Assembly (NCBI GenBank): GCA_022796855.1 | Contig: JAAWJM010000007.1 | Location: forward strand, 1 to 61,326 | Reading direction: 5' to 3' | Length of the DNA stretch: 61,326 nucleotides | Source: Clostridia bacterium | GTDB lineage: Bacteria > Bacillota > Clostridia > TANB77 > CAG-508 | Shown here: positions 24,587-33,887 of the stretch, in pieces | Layout: the number at the start of each line of letters is the position of its first letter | Numbering within the stretch: the stretch's first letter is position 1 | Made by a program: the position numbers and the translations under genes | The notes under the pieces: generated by a model | Told to the model about the DNA's origin: nothing | What the model saw: the letters and a program-made list of their open reading frames with translations, nothing else | Databases searched by the model: none

Positions 24587-25840
24587 TTAGTAGATTAGGA
24601 AAGCAGGACGCACGCCGGAAGCGTTCGAAGCGTAGTTATTGGCCGCATAACCGCCGGAGTACACATAAACGAAGCCCGAAGAAGAAACCACATCTCTTAG
24701 CCAATACCAATATCTCGCATTGTTGTCATCTCTCGCTATTATTTTACTTGGATCTAATCTGAATAATGATAATTGTGACTTATCAATTCCAGTTTCATAT
24801 CCACTTGACCCCCATACATCGTGACCATAAACCATACTTTCATTCATAAGTTCTATTGTAGAATCATACCACGCCCATCCTGTTGATTTACCATCTCCAA
24901 CTGCATTTGTTAATAATTCTTTGTGACTTAAAATATGATTTGAAGTAAAATCATTTTGAATTACAGTTTTAAATGGTGCTAAATAATTTGTGTACATTTT
25001 ACTGCCAAAATAACCTCCAGTTGTAATATTGGTATCATTCATTTTTGCTGTTCCCATTATTCTTTCAGGAATCATTAAAATATGTTGTTTTGTGCATTCA
25101 GTATCTCCACAATATAATCTATAATTAATATCTGCAACTAAATATTTCTTCTTACTTACTTTTCCTATAATATAGTCCCCAATAAATATATCATCAAAAG
25201 TTCCTGCAGCAATTTGTTTTGACAAAGTGCCATTATAAAACAGGTCTGTTATATCTTTTCCTCTATAAATTGAATTATGTGCTCCTGCATTTGGTGCAAC
25301 AACTATTGATTTTAAATTAGCAAATTTTGCATCATAATCATCTATAAGTTCTTGTGCTTTTTCATTCAACTCTTGTTCATTTACATATACTGTGCTTGGA
25401 TCTACTGTAATTGTAACATTATTTGCATTATCTACAGTAATTATCATATCGTAATAATGCTCTTTTTTCTCTGTTATAGAATTGTTTATATATTCTGCTT
25501 CTTCTCCATAATTTATATATGCAAATAATACTTCCTGATTTGTATCAGGATCAATGGCATATAAACCTAATTCTTTTAGCCAAAATCCTTGTTCAGCATC
25601 TGTATTTTTAAATAAACCTCTAACAGTAACTTGTGTATCAGTTTCTCTGTTTACTTTAGTTATGTCAAAATTCAATTCAGGGTTTACTAATCCTGTTAAT
25701 GCCTTTATAGTTTCTACACCAGGATCTGCAATATTTCCACTACCTATTGAAAAATGTGAAAATTCTAATATTTTTGATTGTAGTGTTTTAGCTGCTAATA
25801 TTGCTCCTTGTGTAGTTATATAAGTTGTACCATAAGCCAT
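24587..25840 (-). CDS. Tail-collar fibre protein with DGR-diversified C-type lectin domain
   Basis: A 417-residue receptor-binding protein. Residues 1-160 match the phage tail-collar fibre N-terminal domain (MAYGTTYITTQGAIL ... FSHFSIGSG, GFWLKELGLYA). From about 210 the sequence fits the formylglycine-enzyme/C-type lectin-like fold used by DGR targets, ending YWLRDVVSSS-VR-GVRPAFLIY. The variable residues (G, V, Y, Y, S, G, Y, A, Y, S, A) lie in the last 33 residues. This is the product whose host-binding surface is varied. It is the last tail gene, followed by the DGR machinery. Confidence 0.93.
   Translation of the reverse strand: MAYGTTYITTQGAILAAKTLQSKILEFSHFSIGSGNIADPGVETIKALTGLVNPELNFDITKVNRETDTQVTVRGLFKNTDAEQGFWLKELGLYAIDPDTNQEVLFAYINYGEEAEYINNSITEKKEHYYDMIITVDNANNVTITVDPSTVYVNEQELNEKAQELIDDYDAKFANLKSIVVAPNAGAHNSIYRGKDITDLFYNGTLSKQIAAGTFDDIFIGDYIIGKVSKKKYLVADINYRLYCGDTECTKQHILMIPERIMGTAKMNDTNITTGGYFGSKMYTNYLAPFKTVIQNDFTSNHILSHKELLTNAVGDGKSTGWAWYDSTIELMNESMVYGHDVWGSSGYETGIDKSQLSLFRLDPSKIIARDDNNARYWYWLRDVVSSSGFVYVYSGGYAANNYASNASGVRPAFLIY
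24599..24693 (-). repeat. DGR variable repeat (VR)
   Basis: The 3' end of the fibre gene, homologous to TR over 95 bp and ending in the GC-rich GGCGTGCGTCCT stretch that serves as the initiation-of-mutagenic-homology region. All differing codons are AAY (or GAT) in TR except one GCT-to-GTT change. Confidence 0.95.
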
Positions 25841-25843
25841 TTA

Positions 25844-26392
25844 TTATCCCTCCTCTATTAATTCTATATATTTTCTATTTACAAGCAAAATTCCTACATT
25901 ATAATTTGTAGGAACTTTGTGTTTTTGTTCTATTGTGTCTGTGTTTATAGGTAATTCCACATAATTTCTACGAATAAGAGTTGTACCAAAATTATATGGT
26001 AAATTTAATATAATGTTCATTTCTTCAAAATATTGATTTGTATCATATAATATTTTTTCTAGTACATTCGCTTGTTCGTAATTTAATGTATTATTATAAA
26101 TTATTGTTTCAGTAGTTAATGCATAGCAAAAATCTTTTAATGTCTTTATATTGTTTCTTATTCTATCTATATGTGTTCTTGTTGGATAATCTCTCATATT
26201 CCAATTAGTTTTTATTACTAAATTTCTAGAGAAACCATATTTTTTCAAAATGTTCATTAAATATTCGCACCAGGATTCCACTCTATTTAAATCCGTAAAG
26301 TTATAACTTCCTTTTAAATGTGTGCTACTTCCTGGATTATTTAATGCTGTTTCAACATCACTTGCTGATCTATCATATATTAAATCATCCAT
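25844..26392 (-). CDS. Baseplate/tail protein of unknown function
   Basis: A 182-residue protein that overlaps the upstream tail gene by 8 bases and precedes the tail fibre by 3. The sequence (YNFTDLNRVESWCEYLMNIL, KTNWNMRDYPTRTHIDRIRNNI) is typical of small proteins encoded between Tal-like and fibre genes in Firmicutes siphophages. A central helical region and a short beta-rich end are likely. No enzymatic motif is seen. Confidence 0.6.
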   Translation of the reverse strand: MDDLIYDRSASDVETALNNPGSSTHLKGSYNFTDLNRVESWCEYLMNILKKYGFSRNLVIKTNWNMRDYPTRTHIDRIRNNIKTLKDFCYALTTETIIYNNTLNYEQANVLEKILYDTNQYFEEMNIILNLPYNFGTTLIRRNYVELPINTDTIEQKHKVPTNYNVGILLVNRKYIELIEEG

Positions 26393-28166
26393 TGCTTACC
26401 TCCTCTCGAACATAAACATTTCTTACTAGCATTGATGCATATTCCTCTTTTAATTTTACTTGCCTTAATACTGTCAATAATCTTACTCTTGCATTTATTT
26501 CTGCACTTGCCAAAAATCCACCAGTTAAGTCTATATCTAATTTTTTAATATGGCCTACCAACTGTCTGCTAAAATCATTGCTTTCTATTGCTACATCTTC
26601 TGTTAAACTTTCGCCTTTTAAAATAAAATCAAATTCAGTTTTATATGTTTTTTGGTAGTAATCTAATACTTTTTTAGCAATTGTTTGTGCATTACTTTTA
26701 TTAATAAAATATGCTGATTCTATATTTAGAGTATTTAATTTGCTGTCTGTTCCTATATCTTCAACTTTTGCTGATATTTCTTGTGTATTATCTATATATT
26801 TACGACCAGTAACAATTATTTCTTTTTCAGCTGTACAATTTATAATTGCATAATTACAATTAGATTCTTTTATAGTTCCTGCTGCACACGACAAATCATA
26901 TACTGGTTTATCAAATAAGATCCTATTATCGCCTTTATCCAATACTCCCTTAAATACTTCTTCTACATCAGATCCTTTTATATAATTATGTGCAGTTACA
27001 GCAACTTCTGTAACAATTTCATTTTGTTCTACTTTCTTTGTGCCTTGGAATATATTTGTCTGTTCAATAGTATTGTTATCTTCCTTATCTACAATTGTAT
27101 ATATTTTAATTTTGTCACTTCTGCTACAATCTGCAATTGCACCAACAGCAAATACAAGTTGTTGTAATGCTTGTCTATGTGTACATATAGGAATATAGCC
27201 TGTCATCATTATATTTTTTAGATTTTCTTGTATTTCGTAATTTTCTTCAGCTACATTTGCTGAATCCATTACAGCTTTTATCATATTTTTAAAAGGTATG
27301 TTAACATACATACCACCATAAAAGGTTGTTTTATCTATTATTCCTATTAGATCTATTGCATCAAATTCCATAATTTTGTTATCTGCATTCTTCCAAGTAT
27401 CAAGGTAAAATGTACCCATATTTATTTCTTTTCCTTCTTTTAATAGAAGTTCTTTAACTTTAAATGCTTGTCTTTGCTGTAATAGACTATAAAACCCTGT
27501 TGGATTTATAATATTAAATTCGTCATCTTCAGAGTAAACTTTAAATCCTAAAGTATTTATGCTAACCTCTGAACTTAACAAATCCATCTCTTCTAAAATG
27601 TTTGCACTTATTAAATTATCGCCTTCAAAAGTTTTGTTTGCTCCATACAATATCTGATACAACTTAATATATCTGTATGGATTATTTGTACCACAAAATA
27701 TAATAACTATTTTTTGGTAGTTTTCAACAATATTATTACAAACATATTGGTAATCATCAGGATAAAAGTCTGAATCGTTGATTAGCTGATTATCTTTATC
27801 ATAATAGGTTATATTTAAATGACTACAATAATCTCCTGCTTTACTAAATAAAAATGTTAAACCTAAACTACTATGTGGTTCAGTAAAATTTATTGTTAAT
27901 ACAGGAGGTTTTTCAAATATTCCAGCATCATTACTCATACTGCTTGACCATAAACACATATTGTCTAGATTTTCAGGCATTAATTCAAATGTTCCATCTA
28001 ATGCAAATTGATTTCTTTCCAATGTAGCATATTTTGTTTCTTCAATATCATCTTGTTTTAGATCTTCTAAATCAACAAAGTCTTGTTTATCTGTAATGCT
28101 TAACTGACTGTCTGATTTTGCTGTAACATCAATAAATCCAAATTCTATTTGCGTTTTTGTTTTCAT
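26385..28166 (-). CDS. Tail tip/baseplate protein
   Basis: A 593-residue beta-rich protein in the position of the tail-associated (Tal/baseplate hub) gene after tape measure and distal tail genes. It contains an Asp-rich N-terminal stretch, a jelly-roll-like region (PPVLTINFTEPHSSLGLTFLFS) and a domain from about 190 that resembles hub-type proteins. Start 28166 is chosen for the AAGGAG spacing. No peptidase motif was recognised. Confidence 0.65.
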   Translation of the reverse strand: MKTKTQIEFGFIDVTAKSDSQLSITDKQDFVDLEDLKQDDIEETKYATLERNQFALDGTFELMPENLDNMCLWSSSMSNDAGIFEKPPVLTINFTEPHSSLGLTFLFSKAGDYCSHLNITYYDKDNQLINDSDFYPDDYQYVCNNIVENYQKIVIIFCGTNNPYRYIKLYQILYGANKTFEGDNLISANILEEMDLLSSEVSINTLGFKVYSEDDEFNIINPTGFYSLLQQRQAFKVKELLLKEGKEINMGTFYLDTWKNADNKIMEFDAIDLIGIIDKTTFYGGMYVNIPFKNMIKAVMDSANVAEENYEIQENLKNIMMTGYIPICTHRQALQQLVFAVGAIADCSRSDKIKIYTIVDKEDNNTIEQTNIFQGTKKVEQNEIVTEVAVTAHNYIKGSDVEEVFKGVLDKGDNRILFDKPVYDLSCAAGTIKESNCNYAIINCTAEKEIIVTGRKYIDNTQEISAKVEDIGTDSKLNTLNIESAYFINKSNAQTIAKKVLDYYQKTYKTEFDFILKGESLTEDVAIESNDFSRQLVGHIKKLDIDLTGGFLASAEINARVRLLTVLRQVKLKEEYASMLVRNVYVREEVSNG

Positions 28167-28171
28167 AATCA

Positions 28172-28558
28172 TCAACTCCTTGCTGGCCTTTTAGCCGTGA
28201 AGTTTACAGTCATATCTTTCCTATATGCCTTGTTATTTTTAAAATCGTAAATTACTCTCGAAACATTATTAAAATAGGCCTTAAATTCAAGATTAGCAAT
28301 TTTGACTGTATGAAACTCCTCAGGTTCTGTAAGTTTATTCCATAATCTTTCATACTCATCATAATTGCTATCAGTTTGAGGTTCAAATTTAATGTCAGAA
28401 AAATTAAAATATACACCTATTAGTTCTCTTTTTAAGTCTCCATCATCTGTTCTATTTGCATATTTATCTAAAAAGTCTGCTGCTTCTTTAATATTTGCAT
28501 ATACACCAATATTGAATTGTATTCCATCAAGTAATATAAAATCGTACTTCTCTGCCAT
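28172..28558 (-). CDS. Distal tail-like protein
   Basis: A 128-residue protein directly after the tape measure gene (start overlaps its stop), where the distal tail protein usually lies. It has predicted alternating strands (DFILLDGIQFNIGVY, YFNFSDIKFEP, VTVNFTAKRPA at the end) and a central acidic segment. The call rests mainly on position and size. Confidence 0.55.
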   Translation of the reverse strand: MAEKYDFILLDGIQFNIGVYANIKEAADFLDKYANRTDDGDLKRELIGVYFNFSDIKFEPQTDSNYDEYERLWNKLTEPEEFHTVKIANLEFKAYFNNVSRVIYDFKNNKAYRKDMTVNFTAKRPARS

Positions 28559-31500
28559 TATGTTGCACCTCCTATAATTAATTTATTACCTTTTCTTTTG
28601 CTTTCTCTATCTAGTTCAGGTTTTAATACTCTTATTAATTGTGACATTGTACCATTAAAGTTAAGTGTTATATTTTGTGCTTGAGTATTGTTGTTTGTAT
28701 TATTATTGTTTTGATCTTGGAACATTTTTAAAGCTGTCAAAATCATATCTAACATTTTATCTTCAGGTGCAACAACTTCGCCTTGATTTTTGTTATCACC
28801 AATAACTGCTAATTGAGGTGTATTTGCTTTAACATAACCACCTTGTGCCAATCTTGGTAGATTCAATTGATTTAATTTTCCTATACTAACACCAGGAATA
28901 TTATTAATCAAATCAATTGCACCATTTATCATATTTACGAATTTATTTACTACACCCTCTATCATTCCAAGCACGCCATTTATTCCACTTTTTACTGCTC
29001 CACTTATTGCATCCCCTATTTTTGTACCTAATGCACTAAATGTATTTTTGATGTTATTCCATATACCACTAAAGAAACTTCCAATATTTCTAAATATACC
29101 TATAATTCTGTTATAAGCTGTTTGGAAGTTATTTATTATTCCATTTTTAATACTATTTACTGCATTACTAATACTATTTTTAATTCCATTCCATATATTT
29201 GAAACTGTATTTTTTATTGCATTGAATATATTTGAAATAACAGTTTTTATTGCATTAAATACAGTAGTAATAATTCCTTTTATAACATTTATTACTGTTT
29301 CTATTATTCCTTTAATTGCATTCCATACAGTAGAAACAACACCTTTAATTGCATTCCAAATTCCTGTGAAAAATGTTTTTATTCCTTCCCAGGCTTTATT
29401 CCAGTCTCCTGTGAAAATACCAACAATAAAATCTATTAAACCTTTAAATGTTTGTATAATTCCACCTATTGTATCTGTAATAGCACCAAATACATTACAA
29501 ATTGTGTTCCATAATGCTTCAAATATTGGAACTAATACAGGAAGAATATTTTGTATAATCCAATCAATAACTGGTTTTAGTATATTATTCCATAATGCTG
29601 TTACTGCATCTGCTATACTTCCAATTAATCCTGCAACATTATCTACGAAAGGTTTTAAATGTGTATTCCATAATTCATTAAATTTTGTTGCTAATCTCTC
29701 TAACATAGGTGCAACATAAGTATTATATGCATCTAGGAATTTTCCAAAAGTATCACTTATTCCTGTTTTCAATGATTCCATTAAAGGATGTATATGTTGA
29801 TCATAAACCTCATTCCATTTATCTCCAACATAAGTCATTGCTTGTGCTAATGTAGAAGTAAAACTTTCTATTGGTTTCATTACATTTTCAATAGTAGTTT
29901 TTATTTTTTCTGCATTATCTATAATTGGTTGGAATAGTATTGCTTTTAAATCAAGTACAAACTTTCCACATAATTCTTGAATACTCATAAATGGATTAGC
30001 AAAAATCGCAATTATATTTGCACCAATTTGTTTTGCAGTATCACTTTTGAATACATCTGATATTTCTCCTAATGCTTGAAATAAATTACCTGTTAAAGTT
30101 AAATCTTTACTTGAAATATCAAACATTTTACATATATGACTTTTTATTCTTTCAACATTTTGTGATAAATATTTATCTATGCTTCCTACTAATCCTTCAG
30201 CAAGATTTATTCCTATTCTTGCTACTGAACCTGTAACCTGTCCAAGTGTAAATAACAAAGTTTTTACCCAGTTTTCTGCTGCACCTAATACTTTTGGATC
30301 TGTCCAAATATTGATTATTGTATCTTTTATTCCTTTTAAGTGTCCTATTATTCCATCAAAGTTTGTGTCTCCAAAACTAATGTCAAAACCACTTTTAAAT
30401 ATGCCTGCTAATTCTTTTACTCTAGCAATTAGGCCATCAAATGCTGATGTATCTTCAGTAATTGTGCTTGATACATCTAATGTATCTTTTATACCTGCAG
30501 AACTGCCTCCTGCTCCACCACCAGATCCACTTGAAGCATTTGTATCTTTTTGTAGTACATTTAAGTTATCGAACGATGCTAAATTATTTGATGCTTTTTT
30601 AGCATCCTTTCCTGCTTTCTTTGCACTATCTCCAACACCTGAAATTGCATCAGATGCATCACCTGCTTGTGTTGCTAAATCTCCCATTCCACTTGATACA
30701 GTTTCTACACTATCTGCTTTCAATCCAAACAATGCAAGTAATCCTGAAAGTGCTGTAAATAATCTTGTAACTACATTTACTGCACCAGTAACAATTGGAA
30801 TAAATAATTTTGCTATTGGTTGTATTACATTTCCTATTGCTGTTTTCATAGTTGTAAATGCTTGTGATAATTGTGCTACTTTTCCTGAATAAGTATTTGC
30901 ATAAATCGCAGCATCATTACTTTGGAATTTTGTTTCTTCTAAAATTCCATTTACTTCTGCTTGTATTTTTTCTTGTTGTGTAAGATTATTAGTTGTCTTT
31001 CCTATTGATTTTGCGTAATCTTCCCACATCTTGGCCACATTTTTTGTAACACCTGCATTATCAACTAATATACTATTTTCATTTTTTAAACCTTCAGATG
31101 CAGTTTGTACTGCTTCTCCAAGACTATATGTACTTTGTCTACCAAATGTCGCACTATTTTTTAATGCAATCATAGTTTTTTGTATTTGATCTGAATTATA
31201 TCCTCTCGCTGCTAAATTTTTATATGCTGTTACAGCATTATTCAAAGGAACTAAACCATCTGATATATAATCATTTATAAATTGTTTTGCTTTATCAAAA
31301 CTTTTTCCTTGTCCAGTTAATATTGAATTTAAACCTATCCAAGCATTAGAAGTTTCAGTTGCAACATTTAAGCATTCCTTTCCCCATTTTACAACTGCAG
31401 CAACAGAAAAAGCTGCGAGTGCAGCCTTGCCTATTTTAGATAATGATGATGAGATTTTAGTGGAAGCCGTATTTGCTTGTGCATCAATATTTTTTAATTG

Positions 31501-31563
31501 TGAACTAAATTTATTACTATTTAATATTAAACTAAGGTCAATTTCCCCTACATTTGTACTCAT
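28558..31563 (-). CDS. Tape measure protein
   Basis: A 1001-residue protein that sets tail length. The N-terminal third is helical with a tape-measure domain (FGRQSTYSLGEAVQTASEGLKNENSI is split across helices), then hydrophobic segments around 250-280. From about 560 to 860 there are phased Trp repeats (WNAIKG, WNGIKN, FNAIKT at about 11-residue multiples), typical of tape measure coiled tails. The C-terminus is Asn/Gln-rich. It follows the two chaperone genes, as in most siphophages. Confidence 0.93.
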   Translation of the reverse strand: MSTNVGEIDLSLILNSNKFSSQLKNIDAQANTASTKISSSLSKIGKAALAAFSVAAVVKWGKECLNVATETSNAWIGLNSILTGQGKSFDKAKQFINDYISDGLVPLNNAVTAYKNLAARGYNSDQIQKTMIALKNSATFGRQSTYSLGEAVQTASEGLKNENSILVDNAGVTKNVAKMWEDYAKSIGKTTNNLTQQEKIQAEVNGILEETKFQSNDAAIYANTYSGKVAQLSQAFTTMKTAIGNVIQPIAKLFIPIVTGAVNVVTRLFTALSGLLALFGLKADSVETVSSGMGDLATQAGDASDAISGVGDSAKKAGKDAKKASNNLASFDNLNVLQKDTNASSGSGGGAGGSSAGIKDTLDVSSTITEDTSAFDGLIARVKELAGIFKSGFDISFGDTNFDGIIGHLKGIKDTIINIWTDPKVLGAAENWVKTLLFTLGQVTGSVARIGINLAEGLVGSIDKYLSQNVERIKSHICKMFDISSKDLTLTGNLFQALGEISDVFKSDTAKQIGANIIAIFANPFMSIQELCGKFVLDLKAILFQPIIDNAEKIKTTIENVMKPIESFTSTLAQAMTYVGDKWNEVYDQHIHPLMESLKTGISDTFGKFLDAYNTYVAPMLERLATKFNELWNTHLKPFVDNVAGLIGSIADAVTALWNNILKPVIDWIIQNILPVLVPIFEALWNTICNVFGAITDTIGGIIQTFKGLIDFIVGIFTGDWNKAWEGIKTFFTGIWNAIKGVVSTVWNAIKGIIETVINVIKGIITTVFNAIKTVISNIFNAIKNTVSNIWNGIKNSISNAVNSIKNGIINNFQTAYNRIIGIFRNIGSFFSGIWNNIKNTFSALGTKIGDAISGAVKSGINGVLGMIEGVVNKFVNMINGAIDLINNIPGVSIGKLNQLNLPRLAQGGYVKANTPQLAVIGDNKNQGEVVAPEDKMLDMILTALKMFQDQNNNNTNNNTQAQNITLNFNGTMSQLIRVLKPELDRESKRKGNKLIIGGAT

Positions 31564-31946
31564 TATCTCACCTCACTTTGTGCCATAGTTTTAAACATAT
31601 TTTTTATGCTTTCCATAGCTTGTTCATAATTTTCTTCACTTATTTGAGATGCTGATTTTGTTAGCCACTCATTTCTAATTTTTATTTCTTCAGGAGTAAA
31701 TTTTTTTAATACTTCAGGATCTTTTTCTTTTCTAATTCTTACGATGTTTCCAAGTGGTGTATCTCCTTTAAGTCCTGCAATATCGCTTATCAATTCTCCC
31801 CAGTCTAAATTATCTATTTCTTTTCTAATGCTATAACCATATTGCGTTTTTAAACTTGAGGCCACTAAATCCCAATCATCAAATAAGTCATATCCTGGAT
31901 CATATGTTGAAGTATTATTGAAATCGTTTCTCCATTTCCTCGTATT
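31563..31946 (-). CDS. Gp15-like tail assembly chaperone, made by frameshift
   Basis: The 128-codon open frame includes the conserved Gp15 sequence YDLFDDWDLVASSLKTQYGY, GDTPLGNIVRIRKEKDPEVLKKFTPEE and IRNEWL. Its conserved part begins upstream of any usable start: in this frame there is no ATG with a binding site before the family block. The frame is open from 31946 and overlaps the end of the upstream chaperone gene (stop 31915). A +1 shift at CGA UUU C (31918-31926) would fuse both, giving the G-GT pair typical of tails. Confidence 0.75.
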   Translation of the reverse strand, partial: NTRKWRNDFNNTSTYDPGYDLFDDWDLVASSLKTQYGYSIRKEIDNLDWGELISDIAGLKGDTPLGNIVRIRKEKDPEVLKKFTPEEIKIRNEWLTKSASQISEENYEQAMESIKNMFKTMAQSEVR

Positions 31947-32220
31947 CTACTTCGTTTACAACTGCTGCTAAAGCTGTTACTATTGCTTTTAATCCAGGTA
32001 TTGTAAGCTTCATTTCTTTTATTTCTTTTAGGGCTTCTTTTCCCATTAACATTTCAATCATTTGGTACATAACATCAATAGAAAAATCTTGATCCTTAAT
32101 TTTCTCTTGTACCAACAAATAATTGTCTGCACTTGTATCTACTTCATAAACCTTACCTTCTGCAAGTTTTATAGTTGCTTTCTCTTTTCCTAATTTTGAA
32201 CTAATATCAATTACTGCCAT
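31915..32220 (-). CDS. Tail assembly chaperone (gpG-like)
   Basis: A 101-residue protein between major tail and Gp15-like genes. It starts MAVIDISSKLGKEKATIKLAEGKVYEVDTS, a short beta domain, followed by helices. It coats the tape measure protein before tail tube assembly. Its end overlaps the Gp15-like frame, where a frameshift is predicted. Confidence 0.75.
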   Translation of the reverse strand: MAVIDISSKLGKEKATIKLAEGKVYEVDTSADNYLLVQEKIKDQDFSIDVMYQMIEMLMGKEALKEIKEMKLTIPGLKAIVTALAAVVNEVEYEEMEKRFQ

Positions 32221-32258
32221 TTTAAATTACCTCTTTTCTTTTTATATATAAAAAAATA

Positions 32259-32286
32259 AAGCCCCAGTAGATAACTACTGAGGCTT
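32259..32286 (-). terminator. Attenuating terminator after the major tail gene
   Basis: AAGCCCCAGTAG / CTACTGAGGCTT, a 12-bp stem with one mismatch and a U-rich tail on the minus strand, lies 4 bp after the major tail stop. It probably lowers expression of chaperones relative to the abundant tube protein. Confidence 0.75.
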
Positions 32287-32289
32287 GTT

Positions 32290-32739
32290 TTAAGCTGCTG
32301 GTGTTACAGTTGGTTTTCCATCTGACATAACCTCGAACTCTAAAGGTGCGACATTTGTACTATCGCCAGTACCAGCGTTTGATACAGAAATAATACAATC
32401 GAAACTAACTGTTGTTCCGTCTGCAAATTCCCATTCAAATTTGGTTTCTACGGCTTGACCTGTTGAAAATAATTTACTTGCAACATAATCATTTCCAGCA
32501 TCTCCAACATTTCTTTTTCCTGAAATGCTAATAGAGAAACCTTTACCTGTTTGCATTCTTCTGATCCATCCTTCTGTTGTCATTGGTGTCCACTCTTCTA
32601 CATTATTGTCCATTGACAAAGAAAATGTTTCACAATCTGCAATTGTTTTCATATCTTCAGCTGCAGATGCTCTGCCTTTTGTACCTATTTTAAATACATT
32701 ATTAAATACTGGATATACTCCACTTGTTACAGTTGCCAT
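32290..32739 (-). CDS. Major tail (tube) protein
   Basis: A 149-residue beta-rich protein (MATVTSGVYPVFNNVFKIGTK, SLSMDNNVEEWTPM, GFSISISGKRNVGDAGNDYV) typical of phage tail tube proteins of the A118/TP901 type. It polymerises around the tape measure into the tail tube. It comes immediately after the minor capsid 3-type gene. Confidence 0.85.
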   Translation of the reverse strand: MATVTSGVYPVFNNVFKIGTKGRASAAEDMKTIADCETFSLSMDNNVEEWTPMTTEGWIRRMQTGKGFSISISGKRNVGDAGNDYVASKLFSTGQAVETKFEWEFADGTTVSFDCIISVSNAGTGDSTNVAPLEFEVMSDGKPTVTPAA

Positions 32740-32742
32740 AAG

Positions 32743-33168
32743 TTATTCCTCCTTTTCATTTTTTTCATAATAAAAGATCGCCTGTATAACCCTTTCATAG
32801 ATATTTTTGTCATCTGTTCCAACATCTACAGCTTCAGGCACAAGCAATCTTATATAATTTACTTTTATATCGTTTATAACAAATTCTTTTGATTCTAAAA
32901 ATTTATTATAAATCTTGTTTGAAATTTCTTCAGTTTCTTTAGCATTTTTATTCCAATGAATCAAAATACTAACTGATTTTTCTAGGGTTTTGGTATTATC
33001 AATTCCACCTATTGCAATATTAGTTTCATTGCTGGTTTTTAATTGATATACGCCAATAGACTTGTCTTTCTTATTATCTAATTTTCCTATATAACAATTC
33101 TCTGAAACAGTATAATTTAAAGATTTTATCCAATCTCTTATATCTGCTAATCCTAACAGTTTACTCAT
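32743..33168 (-). CDS. Minor capsid protein 3-type (tail terminator)
   Basis: A 141-residue protein with alpha-beta folding (SIGVYQLKTSNETNIAIGG, KSVSILIHWNKNAKETEEIS, RVIQAIFYYEKNEKEE). It corresponds to the tail terminator/minor capsid 3 position in A118-like phages, between the minor capsid 2 and tube genes. Its start overlaps the preceding stop. Confidence 0.75.
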   Translation of the reverse strand: MSKLLGLADIRDWIKSLNYTVSENCYIGKLDNKKDKSIGVYQLKTSNETNIAIGGIDNTKTLEKSVSILIHWNKNAKETEEISNKIYNKFLESKEFVINDIKVNYIRLLVPEAVDVGTDDKNIYERVIQAIFYYEKNEKEE

Positions 33169-33548
33169 TATAAACCTGCCTCCTTTTTATAAAATTGTGA
33201 AAATGCCTTCTTACAAAAATCTTTTTCTTTTCCAGTAGTCCAAGGCTCGTACCAATTTCCTCTAGCATTTGGATTTTCCTCTTTCGAGAAATTATATTCA
33301 GGATGAAAATACATCCTTCTAGCATAAGGTGTAGAAGTATTTAAACTTACTTTTCCTTGTTTGCTATTTGAATAATCTTCATATGTATTGTCATTCTGCA
33401 TATTTCCACTTTTAAATGGCATTACTTGTGCATTTACCACTTCAGTATGCAAAGCACTAACAGTCTTTTCAAGTGAAGTTATGGCTGCACGATCTAATTG
33501 TTTTATTTTAGGAGCATTTAATTTTATTTTGGAAGTTACAGTTTTCAT
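33168..33548 (-). CDS. Minor capsid protein 2-type (head-tail joining)
   Basis: A 126-residue protein with the family signature near the C-terminus: ARRMYFHPEYNFSKEENPNA, then WYEPWTTG and FCKKAFSQFYKKEAGL. This matches the minor capsid 2 group of Listeria A118-like phages, which joins head and tail. Overlaps both neighbours by one base. Confidence 0.85.
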   Translation of the reverse strand: MKTVTSKIKLNAPKIKQLDRAAITSLEKTVSALHTEVVNAQVMPFKSGNMQNDNTYEDYSNSKQGKVSLNTSTPYARRMYFHPEYNFSKEENPNARGNWYEPWTTGKEKDFCKKAFSQFYKKEAGL

Positions 33549-33886
33549 TACATTATCTCCAATTCCGTAAAATTAACAGTTCCATCGGGATTTCTTGCCT
33601 TTGTTCCTTGATATATTGATCTTGTTTCTCCAAATACAGTAACTTGGCCACCAGAAATAACTGCCAAATCAGGAGCAATATCTCCAACAAAGTATGCTTT
33701 TGCAGTTAATTGAATTATTACTTTCTCTGCAGTTAATACTCTTTTAGCTTTGTCCTGGTAATTACATTTTAATTTAGTATCTAATGCAATTATTGGTTCG
33801 CCATCTTCTGTTGTCCCTTCGCCATATAAAACAACTTGAATATCTGTTTTACAATTTTCTTTTCTTACTAATTTTGGATATACCAT
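33548..33886 (-). CDS. Minor capsid protein 1-type (head closure)
   Basis: A 112-residue protein that matches the minor capsid 1 family: YPKLVRKENCKTDIQVVLYGEG at the start, CNYQDKAKRVLTAEK in the middle and RNPDGTVNFTELEIM at the end. It closes the head after DNA packaging. Confidence 0.88.
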   Translation of the reverse strand: MVYPKLVRKENCKTDIQVVLYGEGTTEDGEPIIALDTKLKCNYQDKAKRVLTAEKVIIQLTAKAYFVGDIAPDLAVISGGQVTVFGETRSIYQGTKARNPDGTVNFTELEIM

Positions 33887-33887
33887 A

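Noticed and set aside
28558..31563. Trp-containing repeats in the tape measure gene as an inserted element
   Set aside because: They are phased helical repeats typical of tape measure proteins, in frame and with normal composition.
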